DNA of 23,221 bases, from NCBI GenBank assembly GCA_937916415.1, contig CALGGH010000037.1, positions 1-23,221 on the forward strand, given 5' to 3'. The stretch's first letter is position 1, and each line of letters begins with the position of its first letter. The notes beneath the pieces were generated by a model. The model was not told the origin of the DNA and ran no database searches. It saw only the letters and a program-made list of their open reading frames with translations. Made by a program: the position numbers and the translations under genes. Positions 7,786 to 15,658 of this stretch are shown here, one piece after another. This DNA is from an uncultured Lachnospiraceae bacterium (lineage in GTDB: Bacteria > Bacillota > Clostridia > Lachnospirales > Lachnospiraceae).

Positions 7786-8733
7786 TCATAGTTCCCTGAT
7801 CATTTCCATTCCGTATATGTCTACGTCCGGCTCACCGATGATGCTGCCGAGGGCGGCGTAGGTTTCCGGATCCCTGATGACCATGGTGGTCAGTCCTTCG
7901 TCTGACTCTTCGGTGACTGACTTGATGCTGGCGGCCAGCAGGGCCATCGACACCTTTTTTTCCATGCATTCCTGCGTCATGTAGGCATCCTGTATTATTG
8001 GGATGTTGAATGAATTCATGCTGACGCGGACGTATGCTAGGATGCGGTTGTTTTTAACGTAGAACCTGGAATGCCTCAGGCTGAAGGTGTCCTTGTTAAG
8101 CTCAAAAAGCCCGTTGCCGAACTCCTTGTTATACGCCGCGATCATGGGATCGGCGTAGCTGTCGAATCTGATCACGTGGGGAGGGACGCCTCCGTATTTG
8201 TCAATTGCATGCACGAGGCGGCTTTTTTCCAGTAAATGCGAATCAAAGGTGACCACGTGTTCCTCTCCGATCAGGGGATAAAACCCGTGTTTGACCAGGA
8301 GGCTTATGTCAGGCAGCAGTTCCAGGCCGTTGATGGCATAGAGCCTGGAAAAGAGGTACCCGGCCCCTGCTTCGCGCAGGCGGGTAAAGGCGTGTTCGAG
8401 CAGGGCGGTGCAGATGCCGCGTCCACGGAACTCCTCGGCAACGGTGACGTGCATGAGTTCTACCGCGCCGGGAATGAATTCATGCACGTTCAAAATGCAT
8501 ATCCCAAGGAGTTCTCCCGAATCGGAGACCGCACCGTATGCATGAGGTTTTTTGTCTGACCCGGTTTCATATATGATCGTGGGATACAGATCACGGAGCC
8601 GTTTGTCGTCCACGCTTATCCTGGAGACGGCATAAGCAGGCGCGGGACCGGTGGCGGACTTCTTATGGCCGGAACCGTCTGTTTCCACGGCGGATCCGGT
8701 TGATTTTTCTTCCATTATGTCATTAGATTTCAT
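7786..8733 (-). CDS. GNAT-family protein with tandem acetyltransferase-like halves
   Basis: The N-terminal half is a GNAT N-acyltransferase: strand GELLGICILNVHE, strand VELMHVTVAEEF and the acyl-CoA loop RGRGICTALLEHAF (the R-G-x-G pattern), then a helix and HGFYPL. The C-terminal half (last 145 residues) repeats a GNAT-like order of elements (ILAYVRVSMNS, IIQDAYMT, EKKVSMALLAASIKSV) but lacks the acyl-CoA glycine loop, so it is probably a non-catalytic second lobe. The open frame extends to an ATG at 8829, but the extra residues are unlike a folded domain; ATG 8733 or 8715 is more likely, and none of the candidates has a clear Shine-Dalgarno. It is the first gene of a minus-strand operon with the 1016-residue protein and the acidic small protein. 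The substrate is unknown; modification of the large partner is a possibility. Confidence 0.75.
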   Translation of the reverse strand: MKSNDIMEEKSTGSAVETDGSGHKKSATGPAPAYAVSRISVDDKRLRDLYPTIIYETGSDKKPHAYGAVSDSGELLGICILNVHEFIPGAVELMHVTVAEEFRGRGICTALLEHAFTRLREAGAGYLFSRLYAINGLELLPDISLLVKHGFYPLIGEEHVVTFDSHLLEKSRLVHAIDKYGGVPPHVIRFDSYADPMIAAYNKEFGNGLFELNKDTFSLRHSRFYVKNNRILAYVRVSMNSFNIPIIQDAYMTQECMEKKVSMALLAASIKSVTEESDEGLTTMVIRDPETYAALGSIIGEPDVDIYGMEMIREL

Positions 8734-8976
8734 GTTTATCAGTTTAATGAAAAAAGGGCCAAAATGCAAACCTTTGGCATGTTTTGTTCCCATGTTTTGG
8801 CACGCATGCCGGCGAGTGGCCCGGTTCATGTATAAATTGATGGATTATTTCGCGGTTTTTTGGTAAAATTTATTTGTTTGGGTATTTCCCACAGGCAAGC
8901 ATGGATTGAGAGCAGTAGTTTATTTTGCACAGATCCTTAGATCCGCAAGGGCGGTCAGACACAGGAGGAGAAACTT

Positions 8977-10326
8977 ATGAGCAAGATCACTTATGATTAT
9001 TCCGCGGCAAAGGACTTCATTTCGGCTGATGAATTCAAGAAGATGTCGAAGGAAGCCGAGAAGGCTAAGAAGACGCTGGTATCCAAATCCGGCGCAGGCA
9101 ATGATTTCCTGGGATGGGTTGACCTGCCTGAAAATTATGACAGGGAAGAGTTCGATCGCATCAAGAAGGCTGCCGCCAGGATAAAGTCAGACTCAGAGGT
9201 CCTGATAGTGATAGGAATCGGCGGTTCGTATCTGGGAGCCCGCGCGGCGGTGGAGTTCCTGCGCCACAGCTTTTACAATCAGGTTGACAAGTCGGTCAGG
9301 AAGACTCCTGAGATATATTTCGTGGGAAACAGCATCAGTTCGACGTACGTCAGGCATCTGATGGACGTGATCGGAGCTCGTGACTTCTCGGTCAACGTGA
9401 TTTCCAAGTCCGGCACGACCACCGAACCTGCCATCGCATTCAGGATATTCAAGGAGATGCTGGAGAGGAAGTATGGCAAGGAAGCTGCAGCTAAGAGGAT
9501 ATATGCCACCACCGACAAGGAAAGGGGAGCGTTAAAGAGCCTGGCCACCGAAGAAGGATACGAGACCTTCGTGGTGCCGGATGACGTAGGAGGACGTTTC
9601 TCGGTACTGACGGCGGTAGGCCTGCTGCCCATAGCCGTCAGCGGTGCCGACGTTGACAAGCTGATGCAGGGAGCACAGGAGGGCAGGAGGCTGGCCCTGG
9701 AATCCGACTTTAAGGATAATGATGCGCTGCAATACGCGACCTTCAGGAACGTAATGCTTGAGAAGGGCAAGGACGTGGAGATACTGGCCAACTACGAGCC
9801 CGCGTTCCACTACGTAAGCGAGTGGTGGAAGCAGCTCTACGGTGAGTCAGAGGGCAAGGACGGCAAGGGGATATTCCCGGCGAGCGTTGACCTGACCACT
9901 GACCTGCACTCCATGGGACAGTACATTCAGGACGGCAAAAGGATCCTCTTCGAGACCGTGGTAAGCATCGAAAAGAGCCGCGAGGAGATCATCATCGGCA
10001 GGGAATCCGTGGATCTGGACGGACTCAATTACCTGGCAGGCAAGACGGTGGACTTCGTTAACAAGTCGGCCATGAAGGGCACGATACTGGCACACACCGA
10101 CGGCAACGTGCCCAACTCGGTCATCTCCATCCCTGAAGTAAACGAGTTTTATCTCGGAGAGCTGTTCTACTTCTTCGAGTTCGCCTGCGGCGTCAGCGGA
10201 TACATGCTGGGAGTCAATCCCTTTAACCAGCCCGGCGTGGAGAGCTACAAGAAGAACATGTTCGCGCTGCTCGGCAAGCCAGGGTATGAGGAACAGAGGG
10301 CAGAACTCGAGAATAGACTGAAATAA
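8977..10326 (+). CDS. pgi: Glucose-6-phosphate isomerase
   Basis: This enzyme interconverts glucose-6-phosphate and fructose-6-phosphate in the cytoplasm. The 449-residue length fits the short Firmicute form. Motifs are IGIGGSYLGARAAVEF at residues 79-94, SKSGTTTEP at 143-151 (phosphate binding), the signature GGRFSVLTAVGLLP at 205-218, the catalytic Glu290 in LYGESEGK, His311 in DLHSMGQ, and FNQPGVESYKKNMFALLG at 416-433 with the active-site lysine. An AGGAGGAG Shine-Dalgarno precedes the ATG at 8977 by a good distance. Its product feeds GlmS, encoded next. The 147-base divergent gap upstream must hold promoters for both this gene and the minus-strand GNAT operon, but I could not pick convincing boxes. 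Confidence 0.97.
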   Translation: MSKITYDYSAAKDFISADEFKKMSKEAEKAKKTLVSKSGAGNDFLGWVDLPENYDREEFDRIKKAAARIKSDSEVLIVIGIGGSYLGARAAVEFLRHSFYNQVDKSVRKTPEIYFVGNSISSTYVRHLMDVIGARDFSVNVISKSGTTTEPAIAFRIFKEMLERKYGKEAAAKRIYATTDKERGALKSLATEEGYETFVVPDDVGGRFSVLTAVGLLPIAVSGADVDKLMQGAQEGRRLALESDFKDNDALQYATFRNVMLEKGKDVEILANYEPAFHYVSEWWKQLYGESEGKDGKGIFPASVDLTTDLHSMGQYIQDGKRILFETVVSIEKSREEIIIGRESVDLDGLNYLAGKTVDFVNKSAMKGTILAHTDGNVPNSVISIPEVNEFYLGELFYFFEFACGVSGYMLGVNPFNQPGVESYKKNMFALLGKPGYEEQRAELENRLK

Positions 10327-10336
10327 AAATGTTGCG

Positions 10337-10457
10337 GGATCCCATGACCGTGGGGAATCACCTGACAGGGCTGTCACCCTGAGTGGAGCGAAGGATCCCA
10401 TGACCGTGGAGAATCACCTGATTCAGAACTGTCATCCTGAGCGAAGCGAAGGATCCC
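10337..10457. repeat. GGATCCC-linked TGTCATCCTGAG repeats upstream of glmS
   Basis: A unit of 56-58 bp is present twice plus a partial third. GGATCCC occurs at 10337, 10393 and 10451. Each of the first two is followed by ATGACCGTGGRGAATCACCTG, where R is G or A, and each full unit ends with TGTCAYCCTGAG followed by AGCGAA and GGATCCC. The element TGTCATCCTGAGCGAAGCGA is a widespread intergenic bacterial repeat. It fills the pgi-glmS gap and leaves only about 16 bases for the glmS ribosome-binding site. Confidence 0.8.
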
Positions 10458-10473
10458 ACAATCGGAGAGAAAT

Positions 10474-12300
10474 ATGTGCGGAATTATCGGTTACACGGGC
10501 AAGAATAAGGTTAAGCCCATCATCATTGACGCGCTGACCACCCTCGAATACAGGGGCTACGACAGCGCGGGCATGGCGGTTTACAACCCGGACAAAAAGC
10601 GTACCGAGGTATACAAGTGCGCAGGCAGGGTTCGCGATCTGAGCAAGGTCTGCGAGGACAAGAATATCGATTCAACCTGCGGCATAGGCCATACCAGGTG
10701 GGCAACTCACGGCGGAGTCTGCGATGCCAACGCGCATCCTCACACTCAAGGTTCCGTGACCGTGGTTCATAACGGCATCATAGAGAATTACAAGGACCTG
10801 GTGGAGGAATATGACCTGGCATCGTCCCTGAAGTCCGAGACCGATACCGAGGTGGCTGCGGCCGTGCTGGACAGGTGCCATGCTGAGACCGGCGATCCCA
10901 AGAAGGCCATAACCAAGGCCGTACGCAAGCTGAAGGGCACCTTTGCCCTGGTCATCCTTTTTGACGGTGAGCCTGACGTGATCTATTCGATCAGGAACGT
11001 GAGTCCGATCGTGGCCACGCTCAGCGAAGAGGGGGCGATGCTTGCCAGCGACCTGACCGCGCTTACGCGTTTTACCAATAAATATTTCGTGGTTCCGGAA
11101 TATACCATAGTCAGGATGACCAGGGATTCCGTGACCATGTGGACCCTGGACGGCCGGGAGGTCGAGCCGGAGTATCTGACCATGGACTGGGAAAAGAACA
11201 GCGCCGACAAGAACGGCTATCCCTTTTACATGGAAAAGGAGATCATGGAGCAGCCCAAGGCGATCCGCGATACCATTTCCGGACGTACCAAGGCCGGCAT
11301 TCCGAATTTCGAGGCTGACAACATACCGGATTCGCTTTTTACCGACTGTGAAAGGATATGCGTGGTGGCCTGCGGTACCGCGATGCATGCGGGACTGGTA
11401 TTCCAGTCGCTGGTCAAGACCAGGCTGCAGATGCACATAGACGTGGAAATGGCCAGCGAGTTCATGTATTCCGATCCGGTAATAGATGACAAGACGCTTG
11501 TGATCGCGGTATCCCAGTCCGGAGAGACCATCGACACGCTCGAGGCCCTCAAGTATGCCCGCAGAAAGGGTGCCAGGAGCCTGGCGATAATCAACGTCAA
11601 GGGTTCGTCCATCGCCAGGGAGAGCGATTACGTGATGTACACGAACGCAGGTCCCGAGATAGCGGTGGCCAGCACCAAGGCATATACCACCCAGCTGGCG
11701 GTCTTTTATCTGATAGTTTACAAGATGGCTCACATCAGGGGCGTGATGGATGACGACGAAGTCAGGGAATGCATCCGCAACCTGAAGAGAGTTCCCGAAG
11801 TGATAGGCAGCGTGCTTGACGGCCGCAAGGCGGTGCACGTCATAGCCAGGGGACTGCTGGAAGCCAAGGATCTGTTCATGATAGGCAGGGGGCTCGACTA
11901 TTCCATACTGCTGGAGGGTTCCCTTAAGCTCAAGGAAGTGTCCTACATACATTCCGAAGCCTATGCGTCGGGTGAGCTGAAGCACGGTCCCATCGCGCTG
12001 ATCACCGACAATACCCCCGTAGTGGCCGTGGTCACGCAGGAGAGGCTGATGAGCAAGGAACTGTCCAACATCAGGGAGGTCAAGTCCAGGGGTGCGGCCA
12101 TCGCCCTGTTCATCAAGGCGGACCTGATCCAGCAGAGCACGAGGGAGTTTGACACCTTCATGCTGCCAAACCTTCCCGATGAGCTGATGGTATTTCCCGC
12201 CTCCGTGGCGCTGCAGCTCCTGGCATACTACGTATCCAGCGACAAGGGCTTCGACGTGGACAAGCCGCGCAACCTGGCCAAGGTGGTCACCGTAGAATGA
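10474..12300 (+). CDS. glmS: Glutamine--fructose-6-phosphate aminotransferase (isomerizing)
   Basis: GlmS makes glucosamine-6-phosphate from fructose-6-phosphate and glutamine, the first committed step to UDP-GlcNAc. The 608 residues comprise an N-terminal class II glutamine amidotransferase (MCGIIGY; Cys2 becomes the N-terminal nucleophile; GHTRWATHG at about 73-81) and two SIS domains. The first SIS has VVACGTAMHAG and VSQSGETIDTLEAL (sugar-phosphate binding). The second contains GRGLDYSILLEGSLKLKEVSYIHSE, shown here only in part by its ends GRGLDYS and KEVSYIHSE. The C-terminus KPRNLAKVVTVE is the invariant family tail. The ATG at 10474 follows GGAGAG. Its last four bases overlap the next gene (ATGA). 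No glmS ribozyme is visible upstream; repeats fill the space. Confidence 0.97.
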   Translation: MCGIIGYTGKNKVKPIIIDALTTLEYRGYDSAGMAVYNPDKKRTEVYKCAGRVRDLSKVCEDKNIDSTCGIGHTRWATHGGVCDANAHPHTQGSVTVVHNGIIENYKDLVEEYDLASSLKSETDTEVAAAVLDRCHAETGDPKKAITKAVRKLKGTFALVILFDGEPDVIYSIRNVSPIVATLSEEGAMLASDLTALTRFTNKYFVVPEYTIVRMTRDSVTMWTLDGREVEPEYLTMDWEKNSADKNGYPFYMEKEIMEQPKAIRDTISGRTKAGIPNFEADNIPDSLFTDCERICVVACGTAMHAGLVFQSLVKTRLQMHIDVEMASEFMYSDPVIDDKTLVIAVSQSGETIDTLEALKYARRKGARSLAIINVKGSSIARESDYVMYTNAGPEIAVASTKAYTTQLAVFYLIVYKMAHIRGVMDDDEVRECIRNLKRVPEVIGSVLDGRKAVHVIARGLLEAKDLFMIGRGLDYSILLEGSLKLKEVSYIHSEAYASGELKHGPIALITDNTPVVAVVTQERLMSKELSNIREVKSRGAAIALFIKADLIQQSTREFDTFMLPNLPDELMVFPASVALQLLAYYVSSDKGFDVDKPRNLAKVVTVE

Positions 12301-13241
12301 GGCAAACGACCAAAAAAAGAATATTTGACATCATCCAGATAGGCCGGAGGCCGGACGTGGCGAGCCGCGCCTTTGATTACCTGCTGGTGGCCGTCATCAT
12401 AGTGAACATATTGACCATGATACTGGAGACGTATGATCGCTTTGAGTCCTGGTACGGGCTTTTTGGCATCATTGAGATTCTGTGCATGGTCTTTTTTTGC
12501 GTGGAATACGTGCTCAGGATCTGGACCGCGCCGTTATTGTACCCCGGGGAGACGAAGGGTCGCGCGGTATTTAAGTTCCTGATCAGCTTTGACGGGATCG
12601 TGGACCTGCTGACCATTTTGCCGTTCTTCTTCCTGTCGGGATTCGTGGTGTTCAGGATGCTGCGCGTGGTCAGGATATTTCATCTGTTCAGGCTTAACGC
12701 CAATTATGATTCATTCAACGTAATCACCTCCGTCATCAGCGAAAAAAGGAATCAGATACTTTCGTCGCTCTTCATACTGCTGGTGCTGATGGTGGCGGCC
12801 TCGCTGTGCATGTACTCGGCAGAGCATGAGGCGCAGCCGGACGTTTTTGACAATGCATTCGCGGGCCTGTGGTGGGCCGTTTCCACGATACTGACCGTCG
12901 GATACGGGGACATGTATCCGGTGACTTTTGCCGGCAAGCTGCTGGCGATCATTATAGCCGTGCTCGGCGTATGCGTCGTGGCGATACCCACCGGCATCAT
13001 TTCCGCCGGATTCGTGGAGCAGTACACCAAGCTGCAGCGTGACGCAGGCATGTCCAGGGGAACGGTCGCGCTGAACGCGGAGGCGGGTTCCGGCCTCGTG
13101 GGACTAAACCTGCAGAAGCTGGACGACAGGTTTGGCATAGTGCCTCTGGTCATCATCAGGGACGGCAACGTAATACTGCCCACTGATGACGTAGTGATAG
13201 CGACGGGTGACACGCTGGTATACTATTCAGATGTAATTTGA
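12297..13241 (+). CDS. Voltage-gated-type potassium channel with C-terminal TrkA-C-like domain
   Basis: A 314-residue six-segment channel. S1 is near 26-43, S2 54-75 and S3 97-114. S4 near 116-133 has regularly spaced arginines (FRMLRVVRIFHLFRL). S5 is near 152-172. The selectivity filter TVGYGDMYP lies at 200-208, and S6 at 212-240 ends in the usual VVAIPTGIISAGF. A cytoplasmic tail ends in a TrkA-C/RCK-C-like segment (GIVPLVIIRDGNVILP, then GDTLVYYSD), which often binds ligands that gate the channel. The ATG overlaps the glmS stop by four bases, so translation is coupled. This coupling to a sugar-nucleotide enzyme has no obvious functional reason. The stop TGA is shared with a palindromic repeat. 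Confidence 0.93.
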   Translation: MRQTTKKRIFDIIQIGRRPDVASRAFDYLLVAVIIVNILTMILETYDRFESWYGLFGIIEILCMVFFCVEYVLRIWTAPLLYPGETKGRAVFKFLISFDGIVDLLTILPFFFLSGFVVFRMLRVVRIFHLFRLNANYDSFNVITSVISEKRNQILSSLFILLVLMVAASLCMYSAEHEAQPDVFDNAFAGLWWAVSTILTVGYGDMYPVTFAGKLLAIIIAVLGVCVVAIPTGIISAGFVEQYTKLQRDAGMSRGTVALNAEAGSGLVGLNLQKLDDRFGIVPLVIIRDGNVILPTDDVVIATGDTLVYYSDVI

Positions 13242-13309
13242 CACTCGGGACGGAGTCAGAGTGTCATTTTAACACATGACACCCGGGGACGGAGTCAGAG
13301 TGTCATTTT
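13239..13309. repeat. Tandem pair of GGGGACGG-core palindromic repeats (TGACAC...GTGTCA)
   Basis: Copies at 13239-13270 and 13277-13309 read TGACACYCGGG(G)ACGG, then AGTCAGAGTGTCATTTT. The first copy lacks one G of the core. TGACACTC pairs perfectly with GAGTGTCA in the first copy and a T-run follows, as in a terminator. The TGA at 13239-13241 is the stop codon of the potassium channel gene. The second copy ends 13 bases before the GtrA start. Confidence 0.85.
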
Positions 13310-13322
13310 AACAGAGGAAGGA

Positions 13323-13808
13323 ATGAACGAGAGAAAACTCAACATAGAAGAAAAATTCGAGCGTTGGCTGAACCGCTGGCCGAAGATACACGAACTCTAC
13401 GTAAAGTATGAGGAGATACTGGTTTATCTGGTGGTGGGAGGCATGACCACGGTGGTTTCGTGGACCGTGAAGTTCGTCGCCAACGTGCTTCTGTATCATG
13501 GAGCCGTGGAGCATACGACGATTCAGACGCTCATCCTGTCAATGCTAAACTGGGTGAGCGGCGTGACCTTCGCCTTCTTTACCAACAGAAAGTACGTGTT
13601 CAAGAGCACCGCGCCGATGCTTCCCGAAGCCGGCAAGTTCGTGGCATCCAGGATATCCACCCTGATACTGGATTACGTGGTGATGATGGTTTTGGATACC
13701 TGGCTGGGCATCAACTTCTACGTGGCGACGATCATAAGTGCAGTGTTGGTAATAGTTGCTAATTACGTATTCAGCAAACTGTTGGTATTTAACAAAAAGA
13801 AGGATTGA
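13323..13808 (+). CDS. GtrA-family membrane protein
   Basis: A 161-residue protein with four hydrophobic segments (about 32-56, 66-86, 103-122 and 128-150) and the GtrA-typical FAFFTNRKYVFK after segment two. GtrA proteins are linked to movement of polyprenyl-phosphate-linked sugars across the membrane or to membrane glycosyltransferases. The ATG at 13323 has AGGAAGG directly upstream. The next gene, a large membrane protein with GT-C-like features, starts 25 bases downstream, so the two probably act together in glycan modification. The sugar is unknown. Confidence 0.88.
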   Translation: MNERKLNIEEKFERWLNRWPKIHELYVKYEEILVYLVVGGMTTVVSWTVKFVANVLLYHGAVEHTTIQTLILSMLNWVSGVTFAFFTNRKYVFKSTAPMLPEAGKFVASRISTLILDYVVMMVLDTWLGINFYVATIISAVLVIVANYVFSKLLVFNKKKD

Positions 13809-13833
13809 CTGCGGCTCACAGCCGGGTGGTTAG

Positions 13834-15618
13834 ATGGAGGACGAAATAATCAAAACAGATGGCATCTCTTACAAAAAATTATATGTGCTGGCCGTGGTAA
13901 TGCTGGCCTGTGCCGTCATCCCGATATGGTATCTAGGGAGATATGACGTCACCAGCCTTGATGATTTTTATTTCGGCAAGCTGACATATCAGGCATGGAA
14001 GTCGACGCACTCCATCGGGGCGGTATTTAATGCCGCGATAGAGCAGGTCAAATTCTATTACGGAGCCAAGCAGGCTACGTATTCGTCGGTATTTCTGATG
14101 TCCTTTTATCCCGGAGCATGGAATGAAAGGGCGTATTTTTTGACGCCTTTCATCATGTCCGGCATGATCATGGCGTCAGTCACGGCGCTCGTGCACGTCG
14201 TGATCATGGACTGTATGGGAGTCGGGAAGACCACGGGCGAACCTGGGACAAAGACCTCAGGCCGCGGGTGGTCGGAAGCAAAATACGTAACGGGGATAAT
14301 TAACGCACTGATCATTTTTGTGATCCTACAGACGATTCCCGTGCCGCTGGAGGGCATATTCTGGTATAACGGTTCGCTCCACTACGTATTCATGCAGTCA
14401 CTAATGATACTGGAGGCGGCCGTGATCCTGCATGGCATCAATGCGGGCGGTACTAATCCCGTCATGCCGGCGGCCGAATCGGGTGCCAAGGCTGCGGCAT
14501 CCAAGGCCGTGGGATCCAAGGCTGCGGTATCCAAGGCTGCGGCATCCAGGCCTGCGGGATTCATGGCGAAGGGAACCGACAACCGCAGCCGCAGGACCAG
14601 GATCATCTGCATCATCGTCGCATCCCTGATAGGAATCATAGTCGGCGGCGGCAACCTGATTACGGGGCTGCAGGCATGCCTGCTCACGTTCATACATGTC
14701 TGCGTCATGATCGCGGCGTATCTTTCAGACAAAAAAGAAGACGGACTGTTTAACAGGCTGGGATTTGGCAGTTATAAAAAAGAAGACTGGGCGTTCATGA
14801 TCCCTGAGGCCGTTACCGTCATTGGATATCTCATCAACATAACCGCACCCGGCAACGCCAACCGTCAGGAGAGCGTGGTACAGATGAATCCCGTCAAGGC
14901 GGTGATATATTCATTCTACTATGGCGTATGTCATGCCGTCAGCTGGATGAACGTGATGATGGTGGCAGTCATGATTGTGGCCGCCGTGGCTCTGGGCAAG
15001 CTTGCCGCCGGCCAAAAGAGACGGTTCATTCACCCCCTTTTTATGGGACTCATATGCATCTGCATATTCGCTGCGATGTTTACTCCCACCTTCTATGCCA
15101 TGAGCGAGGATGTGCCTTCGAGGGTGCAGAACGTGATATACGTCGTTGAAGTGCTCCTTATTTTCATCAATCTCTCCAACGGAGCCGGATACGTCTGGAG
15201 GGAAGGCAGGGAAAAGGAATCATCCAACGGAAAAAAAGGATCCCGGTGCTGCACCTTTTTCAGGAAGCTGTTTGAACTGACGGATAAGTCATTGCCCACG
15301 ATAATGCTGACGGGAATCATCGCCGTGGGCATAATCTTCGTCTTTGCGGCTGACAAGAATACTTACGTTTCAATGTCTGCGGTGCGCTCGATAGCCAACG
15401 GTGAGGCAGCCAGGTATTATGAGCAGAGCATGGACAGATTCGAGATACTAAGGGGGGACGAAAGGGACGTAGTGATCAAGGCATACACCGGGGACGCTAA
15501 GCCTTACCTGTTGTTTAAGGAAGACGTGGACAACGCCCCCGGTGAAGAAGGTTATTGGTTAAACCTGGAGATGTGCGGTCATTACGACAAGGACAGCATA
15601 ACCGTCGTAGCGCCGTAA
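13834..15618 (+). CDS. Polytopic membrane protein, DUF6056/GT-C glycosyltransferase-like
   Basis: A 594-residue protein with about a dozen hydrophobic segments. After the first one (residues 15-34) the presumed extracytoplasmic loop has TSLDDFYFGKLTYQ with an acidic pair (Asp43-Asp44), the place of the catalytic acid in GT-C enzymes, and a later loop has ITAPGNANRQ. This is the pattern of DUF6056 proteins; family assignment is by recall and moderate. A loop at about residues 209-245 is a low-complexity Ala/Lys/Ser stretch encoded by five tandem 15-bp repeats. A final soluble segment of about 85 residues follows the last hydrophobic region. GtrA upstream supports a role in transferring lipid-linked sugar outside the membrane. 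ATG 13834 has only a weak GATGGAGG-like site overlapping it. Confidence 0.65.
   Translation: MEDEIIKTDGISYKKLYVLAVVMLACAVIPIWYLGRYDVTSLDDFYFGKLTYQAWKSTHSIGAVFNAAIEQVKFYYGAKQATYSSVFLMSFYPGAWNERAYFLTPFIMSGMIMASVTALVHVVIMDCMGVGKTTGEPGTKTSGRGWSEAKYVTGIINALIIFVILQTIPVPLEGIFWYNGSLHYVFMQSLMILEAAVILHGINAGGTNPVMPAAESGAKAAASKAVGSKAAVSKAAASRPAGFMAKGTDNRSRRTRIICIIVASLIGIIVGGGNLITGLQACLLTFIHVCVMIAAYLSDKKEDGLFNRLGFGSYKKEDWAFMIPEAVTVIGYLINITAPGNANRQESVVQMNPVKAVIYSFYYGVCHAVSWMNVMMVAVMIVAAVALGKLAAGQKRRFIHPLFMGLICICIFAAMFTPTFYAMSEDVPSRVQNVIYVVEVLLIFINLSNGAGYVWREGREKESSNGKKGSRCCTFFRKLFELTDKSLPTIMLTGIIAVGIIFVFAADKNTYVSMSAVRSIANGEAARYYEQSMDRFEILRGDERDVVIKAYTGDAKPYLLFKEDVDNAPGEEGYWLNLEMCGHYDKDSITVVAP
14486..14560 (+). 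repeat. Five tandem 15-bp repeats inside the DUF6056-like gene
   Basis: Units read CCAAGGCTGCGGCAT with one to four changes each; the fifth starts CCAGG. They encode KAAAS, KAVGS, KAAVS, KAAAS and RPAGF in frame. The unit length is a multiple of three, so copy-number change would keep the frame. The peptide lies in a loop between predicted membrane segments. Confidence 0.85.
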
Positions 15619-15658
15619 ACCTACGGTTCGGCGTTACTGTTCTGCATCCGGAAAAAGC

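Noticed and set aside
8830..8976. Promoter boxes in the divergent gap between the GNAT operon and pgi
   Set aside because: Several AT-rich hexamers exist, but none has both boxes at proper spacing, so no call was made.
10327..10473. A glmS ribozyme upstream of glmS
   Set aside because: The gap is filled with GGATCCC/TGTCATCCTGAG repeats and shows none of the conserved ribozyme core.
10672..11985. A 437-residue open frame on the minus strand opposite glmS
   Set aside because: It is antisense to a complete, well-recognised GlmS, has no domain pattern, and arises from codon bias of the real gene.
14486..14560. A CRISPR array at the 15-bp repeats
   Set aside because: Units are contiguous with no spacers, are in frame with the gene, and no cas gene is present.
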